Assembly: GCA_041395205.1 (NCBI GenBank)
Contig: JAWLAZ010000001.1
Location: forward strand, 124,001 to 188,000
DNA from: JAHEFU01 sp041395205
GTDB taxonomy: Bacteria; 4484-113; JAFGCY01
Reading direction: 5' to 3'
DNA length: 64,000 nucleotides
Every line of letters begins with the position of its first letter. The stretch's first letter is position 1. Below, piece by piece: positions 54,121 to 62,429 of the stretch. The notes beneath the pieces are model-generated. The model was not told the origin of the DNA and searched no databases. It saw nothing but the letters and a program-made list of their open reading frames with translations. A program made the position numbers and the translations under genes.

Positions 54121-54341
54121 GAGGGGATCCGGCCGAACCGGACCCTGCGGCAGCCAGGCCGCACTGATCTGAGCTGCCGCATCGCGCGGGTGCGCCACTG
54201 CATCCGCCATGCACAGGATTCAGTGTGCCTCGGACAGGAAGTGAATTGTTTCACCGGTTCTGAAAGCAGGCGGAAAGAAGCCTGCAGCGGGAATGATTAT
54301 GTATGCGAAGACGGTAAGTTCCGGGACGGGGGATGGAGGAA

Positions 54342-55160
54342 TCAGGCTGTGGCCGAGCCCAGGTTGTTCCCACCGCCGAAGCGCGGATTGCGGAAGTGGC
54401 GTTTGAGCACATCCATCAGGCTGACTCCGTTGTCCTCGATGATCTGCTTCTCGCGCATGCTGAATACGCTTTCCACGTCCTGATCAACGATTCCCATTTC
54501 CACAGCCTGGGACCAGATGTCCTTGCGGATGTACTTGATGTGATCCTCAAACTCCGCGTTGTCCATCACCCACAGCAGGTCCTCGCGGTTGAAGAGACCC
54601 TGTACGATGCGCATCAGGGCATAGGCCCGCACCCAGTTCCAGTTGGCATGCAGTCCGCGGGCATTGTTAATGGCGAAATCGTAGCTCTTGACGAGGTACT
54701 GCTCATTGCGCTGCTTGTAGGCCCAGCTCGTGATCTTGTTCCAGAGCTCGGAGGTCTGCATGTCAAGCGGGATCAGGCTCAGCAGCCGGTCCATGGTGGT
54801 CTGGTCCAGTGCCAGGAAGCCCAGCCGGTCCATCGTGATCCTCAGCTGCAGATACAGCCGGCGGCGCAGCAGTTCCGCACTCTCGAAGCCACTTTCCTTC
54901 TCAAGACGCTGCAGGATCGGCGGCAGCTGGTTGATGGCCCAGCCATCCGCACGCAGCACCATCCGCACCTGGTATTCAAGGTAGGTCAGCTGGTAGAAGA
55001 AGCGGCTGTTCTGTTCCTCATCGAAGCCCCCATCCGCATGCGCGGCCCAGGCCTCGCGCAGGCGCTGCTCCATCAGATCCGCATTGCGCGAATATAGTGC
55101 GTGCACGATCGGCTCGCAATACTCGATGAACCACGTTTCCTTGGATAGGTCTAAAGTCAT
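54342..55160 (-). CDS. helical cytosolic protein of unknown function, convergent with the peptide cassettes
   Basis: A 272-aa protein without signal peptide or membrane helix. It is almost entirely helical, with many aromatic residues, such as SRFFYQLTYLEYQVRMVLRA, LWNKITSWAYKQRNEQYLVK and LHANWNWVRAYALMRIVQGL. The layout recalls helical-repeat adaptors. No catalytic motif is visible. The C-terminus is glycine-rich (FGGGNNLGSATA). The ATG at 55160 has only a weak AGCAAG upstream. A perfect palindrome lies 65-85 bp further upstream. It could be involved with the cassettes, but nothing but position says so. Confidence 0.65.
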   Translation of the reverse strand: MTLDLSKETWFIEYCEPIVHALYSRNADLMEQRLREAWAAHADGGFDEEQNSRFFYQLTYLEYQVRMVLRADGWAINQLPPILQRLEKESGFESAELLRRRLYLQLRITMDRLGFLALDQTTMDRLLSLIPLDMQTSELWNKITSWAYKQRNEQYLVKSYDFAINNARGLHANWNWVRAYALMRIVQGLFNREDLLWVMDNAEFEDHIKYIRKDIWSQAVEMGIVDQDVESVFSMREKQIIEDNGVSLMDVLKRHFRNPRFGGGNNLGSATA

Positions 55161-55504
55161 CTTGCTGACAGTCTTCCAGAGATTGCTGACTTGTCCTGGT
55201 GCCCCTTGCTCCCGGACTCCGCCGCTTCGGGAATAACTCCCGAAGATAGACTAAATATATCATTGGTCACCGCAATATTGCTAAATCAGCTTGATCACGG
55301 TCAATGAGATTATTACCGCGATTTCTTCGAATTGCCAATATTGATGAGACAAATTCCCCGCGCAGTCTTATTTCATGCCGACAGGGCCTTGCCAGCCAAT
55401 GCATATCCTTGACTTTTGCTTGCTATTCCCTGTGGAAACCGGACAACAAACTTCATGCGATTCGGATATAATTGCGCTGCATTCAACTGCGGAGGAAGAA
55501 CATA
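55161..55504. promoter_or_regulatory. divergent control region between two unknown genes
   Basis: CTTCGGGA (55225-55232), five bases, TCCCGAAG (55238-55245) is a perfect 8-bp-arm palindrome. It lies next to an AT-rich block (TAAATATATCATT) that could be the promoter of the minus-strand gene. On the plus strand TATAAT lies at 55467-55472, with no good -35, about 33 bases before the next start codon. No gene is seen in the 344 bp. Confidence 0.5.
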
Positions 55505-55864
55505 ATGAAAGTGTGGATCATGGTATTGCTTCTGCTGCTGTCACTTTGCACAGTGGCGGCCGCCAGCCCCTTCGACGGCATGAGCGTTGAACAGATCCGT
55601 GCGCATGAGAACTTCACCCCCGATACGCAGAGCATGTCCTGGGCCACCAACAGCGGTGATCCGGATGCCCCGCATATCTACTGGTGGATCGGCTACATCC
55701 CCGACGGCGACAAGCGCATCTACTTCACCAGCTACGGCGAGGCACTGACCTGCGTCCAGTGGCAGGAGACCGGCGAGTGGGTGCCGATGTGGGTGCGCGA
55801 GGCACTGGACAAGCTGGTGGCGGAGGAGATAATCGTACTGAAGCCGGGCAAGGCAGAGAAGTAA
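55505..55864 (+). CDS. small secreted protein
   Basis: A 119-aa protein with GGAGG nine bases before the ATG. The signal peptide MKVWIMVLLLLLSLCTVAAA is followed by SPFDGMSVEQIRAHENFTPD, a short compact domain with SWATNSGDPDAPHIYWWIGY and IYFTSYGEALTCVQWQETGE, and a basic tail, LKPGKAEK. One cysteine remains in the mature protein. No family is recognised. The next gene starts 53 bp later behind a hairpin that hides its ribosome binding site. Confidence 0.7.
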   Translation: MKVWIMVLLLLLSLCTVAAASPFDGMSVEQIRAHENFTPDTQSMSWATNSGDPDAPHIYWWIGYIPDGDKRIYFTSYGEALTCVQWQETGEWVPMWVREALDKLVAEEIIVLKPGKAEK

Positions 55865-55891
55865 ACAGCAAACCGGTCCGGCAGGCGGCTT

Positions 55892-55913
55892 CCCCAGGGA
55901 AGCCCTGGGGAGG
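55892..55913 (+). promoter_or_regulatory. hairpin masking a ribosome binding site
   Basis: CCCCAGGG (55892-55899), loop AAG, CCCTGGGG (55903-55910) form a perfect stem. The last two G of the stem are the first bases of GGAGG (55909-55913), the ribosome binding site for the ATG at 55918. This arrangement could down-regulate translation initiation. Confidence 0.65.
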
Positions 55914-55917
55914 AAGC

Positions 55918-56835
55918 ATGCAGGCTGGAACTGGAATCAGAGTGATGCTGGCAATTGTGCTGGGCACAATCCTGACGGCATCGTGCAATGACAATGCGAG
56001 CCGGGAGGCGGAAACTGCGAACGCGGTGAACCCTCCCGGTTCTTCCGTTTCTGAGCAGGAAACTGCGGAATCCGGCGGGATCAGCGAGGAATCGGCAGTG
56101 GAGGAATCCGCTGCAGCTGCCGGCAGCGCGGACTCTTCCACTCCTCCTGCGGATTCCGGCAAGGATATCCTCGAGCGCCACTGGCAGGAGTCCCCGCTCA
56201 GCTTCCGCGACCCCCTGTCAATGAACATGGAATTGAAGCGTGCTGAGTTCAATCCGGTGGAAGGCGCCAACATGTCCATCCTCCACTTCGAGGCCAGCTG
56301 CCAGCTGGGACGCAGTGACTGGATCTACAGGGATCTGGTGATGGACAATCTCAAGTCAACGGAAAGTGCAACGCTGGAACTGGATATCTGCAGCATCGAG
56401 CTGATGCCGCTCCTGCGCAATCCGGTGGTGCAGGGCCGGACCTCCACCGGGGGGACCCGGCTGCGCATGGATGGCGGCCTGCGTTTCATCGTGCGCGACC
56501 CGGACGGCGTGGAGATGGGCAGCTTCGTCGTTGGCGATGGGGGCATGATGGAGGATTCCGAGAAGGGTGAAGCTTATTCCTGGCGGATCTCGGAAACGGA
56601 TGACGCGATGATGCCGACCGAATACGTCTTCTTCCGCACCCCGAAACCCGGTGAACCGATCCATTACCTGTTCGGGGTGAGCTACCGGCATGGAAGCATG
56701 GCCCGACAGGTTGTGAATGATCCACTCGGCAATGAAATCACCTACATGTTCCCCAATGGCAGCGTGCAGATCCTGCCGCCGAATCCACCGAAACGGGAGA
56801 GGAAGCCGGCGGATGGCGAAGTCCGCCGCGAGTAG
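55918..56835 (+). CDS. lipoprotein of unknown function
   Basis: A 305-aa protein with the signal MQAGTGIRVMLAIVLGTILTASC, lipobox TASC. A low-complexity linker rich in E, S and A (SEQETAESGGISEESAVEES) separates the anchor from a beta-rich domain from about residue 85 onward (MNMELKRAEFNPVEGANMSI, LRMDGGLRFIVRDPDGVEMG). The C-terminus is proline- and charge-rich (PPNPPKRERKPADGEV). The start at 55918 rests on GGAGG and on the signal peptide, although the hairpin upstream covers that site. The gene ends 23 bp before the cyclophilin-fusion gene. Confidence 0.75.
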   Translation: MQAGTGIRVMLAIVLGTILTASCNDNASREAETANAVNPPGSSVSEQETAESGGISEESAVEESAAAAGSADSSTPPADSGKDILERHWQESPLSFRDPLSMNMELKRAEFNPVEGANMSILHFEASCQLGRSDWIYRDLVMDNLKSTESATLELDICSIELMPLLRNPVVQGRTSTGGTRLRMDGGLRFIVRDPDGVEMGSFVVGDGGMMEDSEKGEAYSWRISETDDAMMPTEYVFFRTPKPGEPIHYLFGVSYRHGSMARQVVNDPLGNEITYMFPNGSVQILPPNPPKRERKPADGEVRRE

Positions 56836-56858
56836 GCGCTGCGCTGTAGAATCAGGGC

Positions 56859-58604
56859 ATGCTTCACAGACTGATCCTCAGCATGTTCCTGTGCTGCCTG
56901 CTGCCGGCGGCGGCATTTGCCAACGGTTACGACACCTACAGTGCGCCGATCGCCTGGAGCCCTGACAGCAGCGAGCTGTGCGTGATCCAGGGCTACGGCT
57001 GGCCGCAGCCGCAGATTGCCAGCCAGGCCAGTGTGCAGATCTACGATGAATACGGCCGTATCCAGTTTGACCTCGGCAGCTGGGATGCGGGCTCGCCGGC
57101 CTACAGCCCTGACGGGCAATACCTTGCGGTGATTGCCAACGGCCAGGTCAGGCTGTTTCAGCGCGAGGGTTATGAGCAGCTCGATGCGATAGACCTTGAA
57201 GGGAGTGGGCTCGATCTTTCCTTCGTGGGGCCGGCTGAAAACTACGAGCTTGCCTACAGCGTTGGCCCGAGATTCTATGGAGCAAGCCTGGTACGCCAGC
57301 CGATCAGAGGTGGAGACCGGGCCGAATTTCCCAAACCCCTGCCCGGTGACAGTGCTCTGTCTCTGAGGCTGGAGAACGGAAGCGGGCACTGGGCCTTCCT
57401 GCTGCAGAGTACATCTGACAATTCTCCGGCCTATGAGCGGATTTTCGGCTTCGATGACAACGGCGACCCCTACCAGATGACGCGTCCGCAACTCAGGCCG
57501 GATGACTACCACGAAAGCAACATCTGCTTCATGCCCGATGGCAGCCTGCTGTTCCAGCGTGGCGGCTGGGGCGATTGGCACATCTTCCGGCTGGATCCGG
57601 CCACGGGTCGCGAGACCCTGCTCGTCCCGGATGCGCAGCAGCCCAGTGTCAGCGCCGATGGCCGCCTGATTGCCTTCACGCGGCGCAGCTATGCCGACAA
57701 GCAGCGGGTGGAGTACGACTGGGAGATCCCGCCCGGGGTCTGGGTCCGTGATCTGGCAACGGACCAGGAATGGCGCATCAGTGACAACGAGAATGAGGCG
57801 GAGCATCCGGTGCTCTCCCCGGACGGTCGCAGGCTGGCCTGGCTGCAGAGCATGGAAGGCGAGCCGCGGCTGATGGTGCGCAGCGTGATCGGTTTCACCG
57901 GTGTGCTCGGGCATCCCGACAGCCCGTCGCATGATGAAGGCGGGGAGGAGTATGTACCGCAGATGGATGAGCCTCTGATCGAAGGCGCCTATGACGACGA
58001 GCTGGGAGAAATTGACAGCACGGCCGAACCGCTCTCCCCGAAGGCCATGGAGATCAGCTACGTGAAGTTTGAATGCACGAATGGCGACATCATCTTCGCC
58101 GTGCATCATGAGTGGAACCCGCTGGCGGCGGAGCGCTTCCTGACCCTTGTCAACAGTGGCTACTACGATGGCGCGCCCTGGTTCCGCGTGATCGACGGCT
58201 TCGTGGCCCAGTGCGGGATCAGTGCTGATCCGCGCCTGAACAGGGAGTGGGACGAGGCGACCTTCCCGGATGAGGAGGTGCTGGTTGGCAACACGCGCGG
58301 GATGGTGGCCTTCGGCAAGACCGGTGATCCGGACTCGCGCACCACGCACATTTACATCAACTTCGGTGACAACTCCCGCCTCGATGAGAAGGGCTTCAGC
58401 GCCTTTGCCGAGGTCTGGCAGGGCTTGGATGTGGCCGACGCGCTGTTCCGCTGCGAATACAACGACCAGGAGGGTCTGGCCGCCGAAGGTGGTCTCGCAC
58501 TGTTCCGGGAGATGTTCCCCGAGGCGGACTACATCCGCATGGCGACGGTGCTCGGCGGGGATCCGCCGGCCTGGCATCCGGAGGGTGTTGCCGCCGGGGA
58601 GTAG
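56859..58604 (+). CDS. secreted fusion: TolB-like propeller plus cyclophilin-type peptidyl-prolyl isomerase
   Basis: A 581-aa protein with a cleavable signal (MLHRLILSMFLCCLLPAAAF). Residues about 28-345 form PD40/TolB-type propeller blades, with repeated SPDSSELCVIQG, SPDGQYLAVIANGQ, SADGRLIAFTRR and SPDGRRLAWLQS. From about residue 400 the C-terminus is a cyclophilin: AAERFLTLVNSGYYDGAPWF, FRVIDGFVAQCG, TRGMVAFGKTG, THIYINFGDNSRLDEKGFSA, FAEVWQGLDVAD. The usual R is present in the WFRVI motif. It would catalyse prolyl isomerisation outside the cytoplasm. TAGAAT ends six bases before the ATG. Confidence 0.85.
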   Translation: MLHRLILSMFLCCLLPAAAFANGYDTYSAPIAWSPDSSELCVIQGYGWPQPQIASQASVQIYDEYGRIQFDLGSWDAGSPAYSPDGQYLAVIANGQVRLFQREGYEQLDAIDLEGSGLDLSFVGPAENYELAYSVGPRFYGASLVRQPIRGGDRAEFPKPLPGDSALSLRLENGSGHWAFLLQSTSDNSPAYERIFGFDDNGDPYQMTRPQLRPDDYHESNICFMPDGSLLFQRGGWGDWHIFRLDPATGRETLLVPDAQQPSVSADGRLIAFTRRSYADKQRVEYDWEIPPGVWVRDLATDQEWRISDNENEAEHPVLSPDGRRLAWLQSMEGEPRLMVRSVIGFTGVLGHPDSPSHDEGGEEYVPQMDEPLIEGAYDDELGEIDSTAEPLSPKAMEISYVKFECTNGDIIFAVHHEWNPLAAERFLTLVNSGYYDGAPWFRVIDGFVAQCGISADPRLNREWDEATFPDEEVLVGNTRGMVAFGKTGDPDSRTTHIYINFGDNSRLDEKGFSAFAEVWQGLDVADALFRCEYNDQEGLAAEGGLALFREMFPEADYIRMATVLGGDPPAWHPEGVAAGE

Positions 58605-58677
58605 AAAATCCGGATTATCCATAACGGATGATAAGCGCATTCCCGCAAAAATCACCCTGAGCAGGGATCCTGCCTGC

Positions 58678-58707
58678 TTGTCGCCTGAACAGCACTCATT
58701 GTATAAT
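58678..58707 (+). promoter_or_regulatory. promoter of the first cysteine-repeat protein
   Basis: TTGTCG (58678-58683), an 18-bp spacer and a perfect TATAAT (58702-58707). The leader that follows has GGAG at 58732-58735, eight bases before the ATG at 58743. Confidence 0.75.
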
Positions 58708-58742
58708 TTTCGATACCTATTTAGGAATCAGCGGAGCATCTG

Positions 58743-59435
58743 ATGAGGCAAGTGATCTTTGCCGCGTTGATCGCGGCGGCACTGACGGTATTTGCAGGGG
58801 GCAATTCCACGGCCTGGGCGGCCTGTGGTTGCAAGGACAAGTGTGGGTGCTCCCAGAAGGCGGACTGCGGCTGCAAGGACAAATGCGGCTGTGAGAAGCC
58901 CAAGTGCAACAAGTGCGAAAGCAAGTGCGGTTGCGAAAAGCCCAAGTGCAACAAGTGTGAGAGCAAGTGCGGCTGCGAGAAGCCGAAGTGTGGCTGCTCC
59001 AAGCCCAGCTGCGGTTGTGAGAAGCCCAAGTGCGGATGCTCCAACGGCTGCGACTGCTGCGTGGAGAAGGTCCCGCAGAACCACCACCCCTATGAGTGCA
59101 TGTTCCGTGGCAGCAGCATGGTCTGCGATACCGGCTGCTGCGGTGGCCCGGTCTGCGTGCCGCAATGCCAGGTCTGCACCACTACCTGCACCAAGCATGA
59201 ATGCACTGACGGCTGCGGCTGCACCCAGGTGAGCTGGGAAAGCCACACCACCTGCAGCGCTCCCGTGCGTCCTCGTACCATCCCCTGGTGGTTCAACATC
59301 GAGGCCGGCAGCGGCAACATCTACCTCGAGGGTGATGAGCAGTGGGAAGGTTCCACCGAGGAGGCTGGTGATGAGATGGCCAGCGCCGAGGTGAAGACGG
59401 AAAAGACTGAAAGCACTGAGTCCAGCGAAGCTTAA
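58743..59435 (+). CDS. secreted cysteine-repeat protein 1 (KCGCEKP repeats)
   Basis: A 230-aa protein with the signal peptide MRQVIFAALIAAALTVFAGG, cleaved near AWA-A. Residues about 28-105 are short repeats of the form KCGCEKPKC, KCNKCESKC and CGCSKPSC. Cysteine is about one in three residues there, with frequent Cys-x-Cys pairs. A second cysteine-rich part (CCGGPVCVPQCQVC, TTTCTKHECTDGCGC) follows, and the C-terminus is Glu/Ser/Thr-rich. This may bind metals or form a disulfide-linked surface matrix. It resembles metallothioneins in composition only. The next gene encodes a related protein. Confidence 0.82.
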   Translation: MRQVIFAALIAAALTVFAGGNSTAWAACGCKDKCGCSQKADCGCKDKCGCEKPKCNKCESKCGCEKPKCNKCESKCGCEKPKCGCSKPSCGCEKPKCGCSNGCDCCVEKVPQNHHPYECMFRGSSMVCDTGCCGGPVCVPQCQVCTTTCTKHECTDGCGCTQVSWESHTTCSAPVRPRTIPWWFNIEAGSGNIYLEGDEQWEGSTEEAGDEMASAEVKTEKTESTESSEA

Positions 59436-59512
59436 GCCTGGCACGCCGGAACTCGAAATAGTACTCAGGCAGAAACAAACATACAGACGGAGAAATCCGG
59501 GAGGGTTAGAAG

Positions 59513-60028
59513 ATGAAGAAGTACGTGATCAGCAGCTTCCTGGCAGTGATGGCGGTGTTCGCCCTGCTGGGTTCTGCTTCCGCCGCCAGCATCGGCAACT
59601 CGGTCAATGAGGCCGTGGCTGCCGTCAACATGCAGATCGACACCGTCAGTGTCGAGGTCGCACATTGCGGTACCTGCGGCATGGGTGAGGCCCACGCCGA
59701 GAAGCCGATGACCGCGCATGCTGACAACTGCGGCTGTGGCTGCAAGAGCAAGTGCGGCTGCAGCAAGCCGAAGTGCGGTTGCTCCAAGCCCAAGTGTGGC
59801 TGTGAGAAGCCGAAGTGCGGTTGCTCCAAGCCCAAGTGCGGTTGTGAGAAGAAGTGCGGCTGCTCCAAGCCCAAGTGCTGCGACAAGCCCAAGTGCGGCT
59901 GTGAGAAGAAGTGCGGCTGCAAGGACCCCTGCGAGTGCTGCCCGAAGAAGGTGGAGAACTACCCCGATGCCAACCGTGGTGCCGAGGGTGAGTGGGCCCG
60001 TGATGGCCTGAGCCGCCAGCGCGCCTGA
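59513..60028 (+). CDS. secreted cysteine-repeat protein 2
   Basis: A 171-aa protein with the signal peptide MKKYVISSFLAVMAVFALLG and cleavage near SAA-S. The first 70 residues are an ordinary helical region, then a CGTCGMGEAHAEKPM segment and CGCGCKSKCGCSKPK, KCGCEKPKCGCSKPK and KCCDKPKCGCEKK repeats. The repeat sequence is almost the same as in the gene upstream, so they belong to one family. The C-terminus is short and basic. The start at 59513 follows GGGAGG, seven bases earlier. A strong terminator follows at 60062-60090. Confidence 0.82.
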   Translation: MKKYVISSFLAVMAVFALLGSASAASIGNSVNEAVAAVNMQIDTVSVEVAHCGTCGMGEAHAEKPMTAHADNCGCGCKSKCGCSKPKCGCSKPKCGCEKPKCGCSKPKCGCEKKCGCSKPKCCDKPKCGCEKKCGCKDPCECCPKKVENYPDANRGAEGEWARDGLSRQRA

Positions 60029-60061
60029 TCCGCGCAACTGGTTGCTGATGAAGTAACTGAA

Positions 60062-60090
60062 GGCGGCTGGGGATTCCCCGGCCGCCTTTT
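60062..60090 (+). terminator. intrinsic terminator after the cysteine-repeat genes
   Basis: GGCGGC (60062-60067) and GCCGCC (60081-60086) form the outer stem around an inner GGGG-att-CCCC, followed by TTTT. It ends the cysteine-repeat operon. Confidence 0.85.
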
Positions 60091-60195
60091 ACATATCCGG
60101 CGGCCGCAGGGTGGCGGCTGACCGGGCAGTGATCTCAGAATAAGGGAGCCCGCCGGGATACAGCGGGTATCGCCGGAATGATGGCAGGGAGCCGG

Positions 60196-60600
60196 ATGAT
60201 GAGGCTTACGGAAATCGAGAGTATTCCAAGCAGTCATGTGGACAGGCTTGAGCAGGTTGGAGTGGGGACCATCGAGGCATTCATGGCGCAGTGCCGTACG
60301 CAGCATGGCCGCACGGAACTCAGCCGCGTGAGCGGGATCAGTGAGAACCTGCTGCTGGGCTGGGCTCAGCGCGCGGAACTGGCGGCCGTCGAAGGCCTGT
60401 CCGAGGAATTCGCCGACCTGTTCGAAACCGCCGGTCTGGGCGGGCTGCAGGAACTGGCGGAATATGACGTCGCGGAACTGCTGGAGCTGCTGGAACGCAC
60501 GAATGACGGCAGCCAGATCGTGCTGGAACTGCCGCTCCCGGATCAGGTGGCGGACTGGATCAGCCAGGCGCGGATCCTGCCCAGACAGCTCGAATATTGA
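60196..60600 (+). CDS. DUF4332 helix-hairpin-helix protein
   Basis: The ATG at 60196 is preferred over the one at 60178, since GGGAG lies four bases before it. The 134-aa protein consists of helix-hairpin-helix-like units: IPSSHVDRLEQVGVGTIEAF, SRVSGISENLLLGWAQRAEL and EGLSEEFADLFETAGLGGLQ. This is the layout of DUF4332, found in proteins that may bind DNA or RNA. It has no signal and is cytosolic. The gene ends 30 bp before the zinc-ribbon membrane-protein gene. Confidence 0.82.
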   Translation: MMRLTEIESIPSSHVDRLEQVGVGTIEAFMAQCRTQHGRTELSRVSGISENLLLGWAQRAELAAVEGLSEEFADLFETAGLGGLQELAEYDVAELLELLERTNDGSQIVLELPLPDQVADWISQARILPRQLEY

Positions 60601-60624
60601 TCTTCTCCGCCGGCAGGCTAGAAT
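60597..60624 (+). promoter_or_regulatory. promoter of the zinc-ribbon membrane protein, leaderless
   Basis: TTGATC (60597-60602), a 16-bp spacer and TAGAAT (60619-60624), ending six bases before the ATG at 60631. The -35 box overlaps the stop codon of the DUF4332 gene. Confidence 0.75.
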
Positions 60625-60630
60625 CTAGGC

Positions 60631-61383
60631 ATGGCACCTGGTTTGGGAGCAGGCGGGGGACGCGCGCCGGTCAGCATGGAGCAGCCCAGGCGGCGAGGCA
60701 CCGAGCGCTGCCCGAAGTGCAGGGTGAACATGGAGGTGTATCTCACCTACCACCGCTGCCCGACCTGCGGCCGCGAGCAGCGCAAGGCCACGAGCATCAA
60801 CCGGGAACGCCAGAGCCTCGATGAACAGCAGATGCCGCCCTTCATCCAGCGCCTGCGTGAATCAATGCTGGCCCCCTCGCGTGTCTCTGCCACTCCCAGT
60901 TCGCGGGAATTCATGGATCTTGAGCCCAGCGGGCAGCTCGCCGTCGAGCGCTTCCTGCTTTGGTGCCTGCTCGGGGCCACGGTCTGGCTGATCCTGCTTC
61001 CGACCCTGTTACAGGCCGAACCGCAGCCCCTGGCCTATACCTGGGGCAGCCCGCTGCTCTTTCTGTGGTTGCCGGCACTGTTCAGTCTGGCAGCCATGGG
61101 TGCCGTGCTCCACAACAGCCCGCTCTACCGCCACAGAATGCTCTGGGCCTGTGCCGGGGCTGCACTGCTCTGCCTGCTGATTGCCATCTTCGCACTGCGC
61201 AGCTTTGCGACGGAACTCTACGCGGTCTATCCGCATCTGCAACGCATCGTGCTGATCGGGCGGCGCGGCTACAATCTGCTCACGGCACCGGGGGCGGATG
61301 TCTGGCTCTGGCTCCATGGCTGCTTCTGGGCGCTCTGCGCCTGGCATATCCGCCATGAGGAACGCCAGCTCGGGCGGCTCTGA
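60631..61383 (+). CDS. zinc-ribbon membrane protein
   Basis: A 250-aa protein. The N-terminal zinc ribbon is clear: CPKC at residues 27-30 and CPTC at 43-46, with 12 residues between. After a charged linker there are about four membrane helices (FLLWCLLGATVWLILLPTLL, LLFLWLPALFSLAAMGAVL, MLWACAGAALLCLLIAIFAL and VWLWLHGCFWALCAWHI). The function is not clear, but the ribbon may bind nucleic acid or protein in the cytosol. It is transcribed without a leader. Confidence 0.78.
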   Translation: MAPGLGAGGGRAPVSMEQPRRRGTERCPKCRVNMEVYLTYHRCPTCGREQRKATSINRERQSLDEQQMPPFIQRLRESMLAPSRVSATPSSREFMDLEPSGQLAVERFLLWCLLGATVWLILLPTLLQAEPQPLAYTWGSPLLFLWLPALFSLAAMGAVLHNSPLYRHRMLWACAGAALLCLLIAIFALRSFATELYAVYPHLQRIVLIGRRGYNLLTAPGADVWLWLHGCFWALCAWHIRHEERQLGRL

Positions 61384-61389
61384 GCGCTG

Positions 61390-62367
61390 CTATTCCGGCT
61401 TCATGGACTGGTCATCCAGCAGGTAATGCAGGAAAGCCTTCAGTGCATCTCGGAACACGAGATTAGTATCGCCCAGCAGCACCTGCAGGTCGGGGGTAGG
61501 CTCGCGGATCATTTCCAGCAGGATATGCGCCGTCAGCAGTTCGCGCTGGCGCAGCTGGTGCTGCAGCTCCTGGGCGCGGTCCAGCAGCTGCAGGCAGGCA
61601 TCACTCATGCCCTGCTGGTTGACGGATTCCGTTGGCAGTTCCTGCAGCAGCTCCTGCAGGGAGGCCAGTGTGCCTTCGCTGTCATATCCCAGCTCACTGA
61701 GAATCCTGTAGGCACTGCAGTTCAGCATCCGCAGCATTCCGTAGAACAGGTGCAGGGGTTCGATGTGCGCGCTGCCGGAGTTGAAGCAGATGTAGGCCGC
61801 GCGGGCGAAGATCTTCTGGCAATAGGCTGACATCACCAGATCCGAGATGCGCAGGTGGGCAGTCAGGCCGCGGCTGCTTCCGGACTTCACTGAACTGCTC
61901 AGCTTCGACCCATCCCGGCTGGGCCGTTCACCCCTGAGGAACATCGAGTACATGTCGCGGATCATCTTGTGGTCGATGTTGTGCTCCTCGAACAGATCGC
62001 GCAGGAACTGGCTGCGCTCCTGCGAGAGAGCGATCAACAGATGCGATGTGCCGATTTCATCGTGGTGCAGGCGCTTGACTTCCTTGAAGGCCAGGTCCAG
62101 CAGAGCCAGTGTCCGCGTAGAAAAGGATGCGCTGCCCTTGTAGTCCTGGGAATGCTCATAGAGATGGGCTTCCAGGCTGTAGGTCAGTTTGGGCAGGTTG
62201 ACATTCAGCTCATGCATGACCTGCACTGCCGTACTCGATCTCAGGTTGACTATGGAATAGAAGATGTGTTCAGGCTGGAGATACTGATTGTTGAACTGGG
62301 CACAGATCTCCGAGGCCCTGAAGATTGCCTTCTTCGCACTGAAACTGAAGAAATTGTAGAAGTCCAT
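61390..62367 (-). CDS. orphan protein with two Clp N-terminal (ClpR) domains
   Basis: The ATG at 62367 is preferred, since GGGAGG lies six bases before it. The 325-aa protein has two Clp-N domains. The first is KKAIFRASEICAQFNNQYLQ with PEHIFYSIVNL and GTSHLLIALSQERSQFL. The second begins QKIFARAAYICFNSGSAHIE with PLHLFYGMLRM and LTAHILLEMIRE. There is no AAA+ module. Clp-N domains bind substrates and adaptors of ClpA/ClpC. A free-standing pair would fit an adaptor or regulator of Clp proteolysis. A Ser/Gly-rich linker (SKLSSSVKSGSSRG) joins the two. Confidence 0.82.
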   Translation of the reverse strand: MDFYNFFSFSAKKAIFRASEICAQFNNQYLQPEHIFYSIVNLRSSTAVQVMHELNVNLPKLTYSLEAHLYEHSQDYKGSASFSTRTLALLDLAFKEVKRLHHDEIGTSHLLIALSQERSQFLRDLFEEHNIDHKMIRDMYSMFLRGERPSRDGSKLSSSVKSGSSRGLTAHLRISDLVMSAYCQKIFARAAYICFNSGSAHIEPLHLFYGMLRMLNCSAYRILSELGYDSEGTLASLQELLQELPTESVNQQGMSDACLQLLDRAQELQHQLRQRELLTAHILLEMIREPTPDLQVLLGDTNLVFRDALKAFLHYLLDDQSMKPE

Positions 62368-62429
62368 GCCTGCCTCCCGCTGCTCTTTCATTCTACTGCG
62401 CGAACAATCTGCGGATAAGATACTGGCCC

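Noticed and set aside
56742..58655. 637-codon antisense frame over the cyclophilin-fusion gene
   Set aside because: The sense strand has both a signal peptide and a clear cyclophilin domain.
58837..59942. Repeated DNA resembling a CRISPR array or minisatellite
   Set aside because: The repeats are in frame inside two cysteine-rich coding sequences, with no unique spacers and no cas genes nearby.
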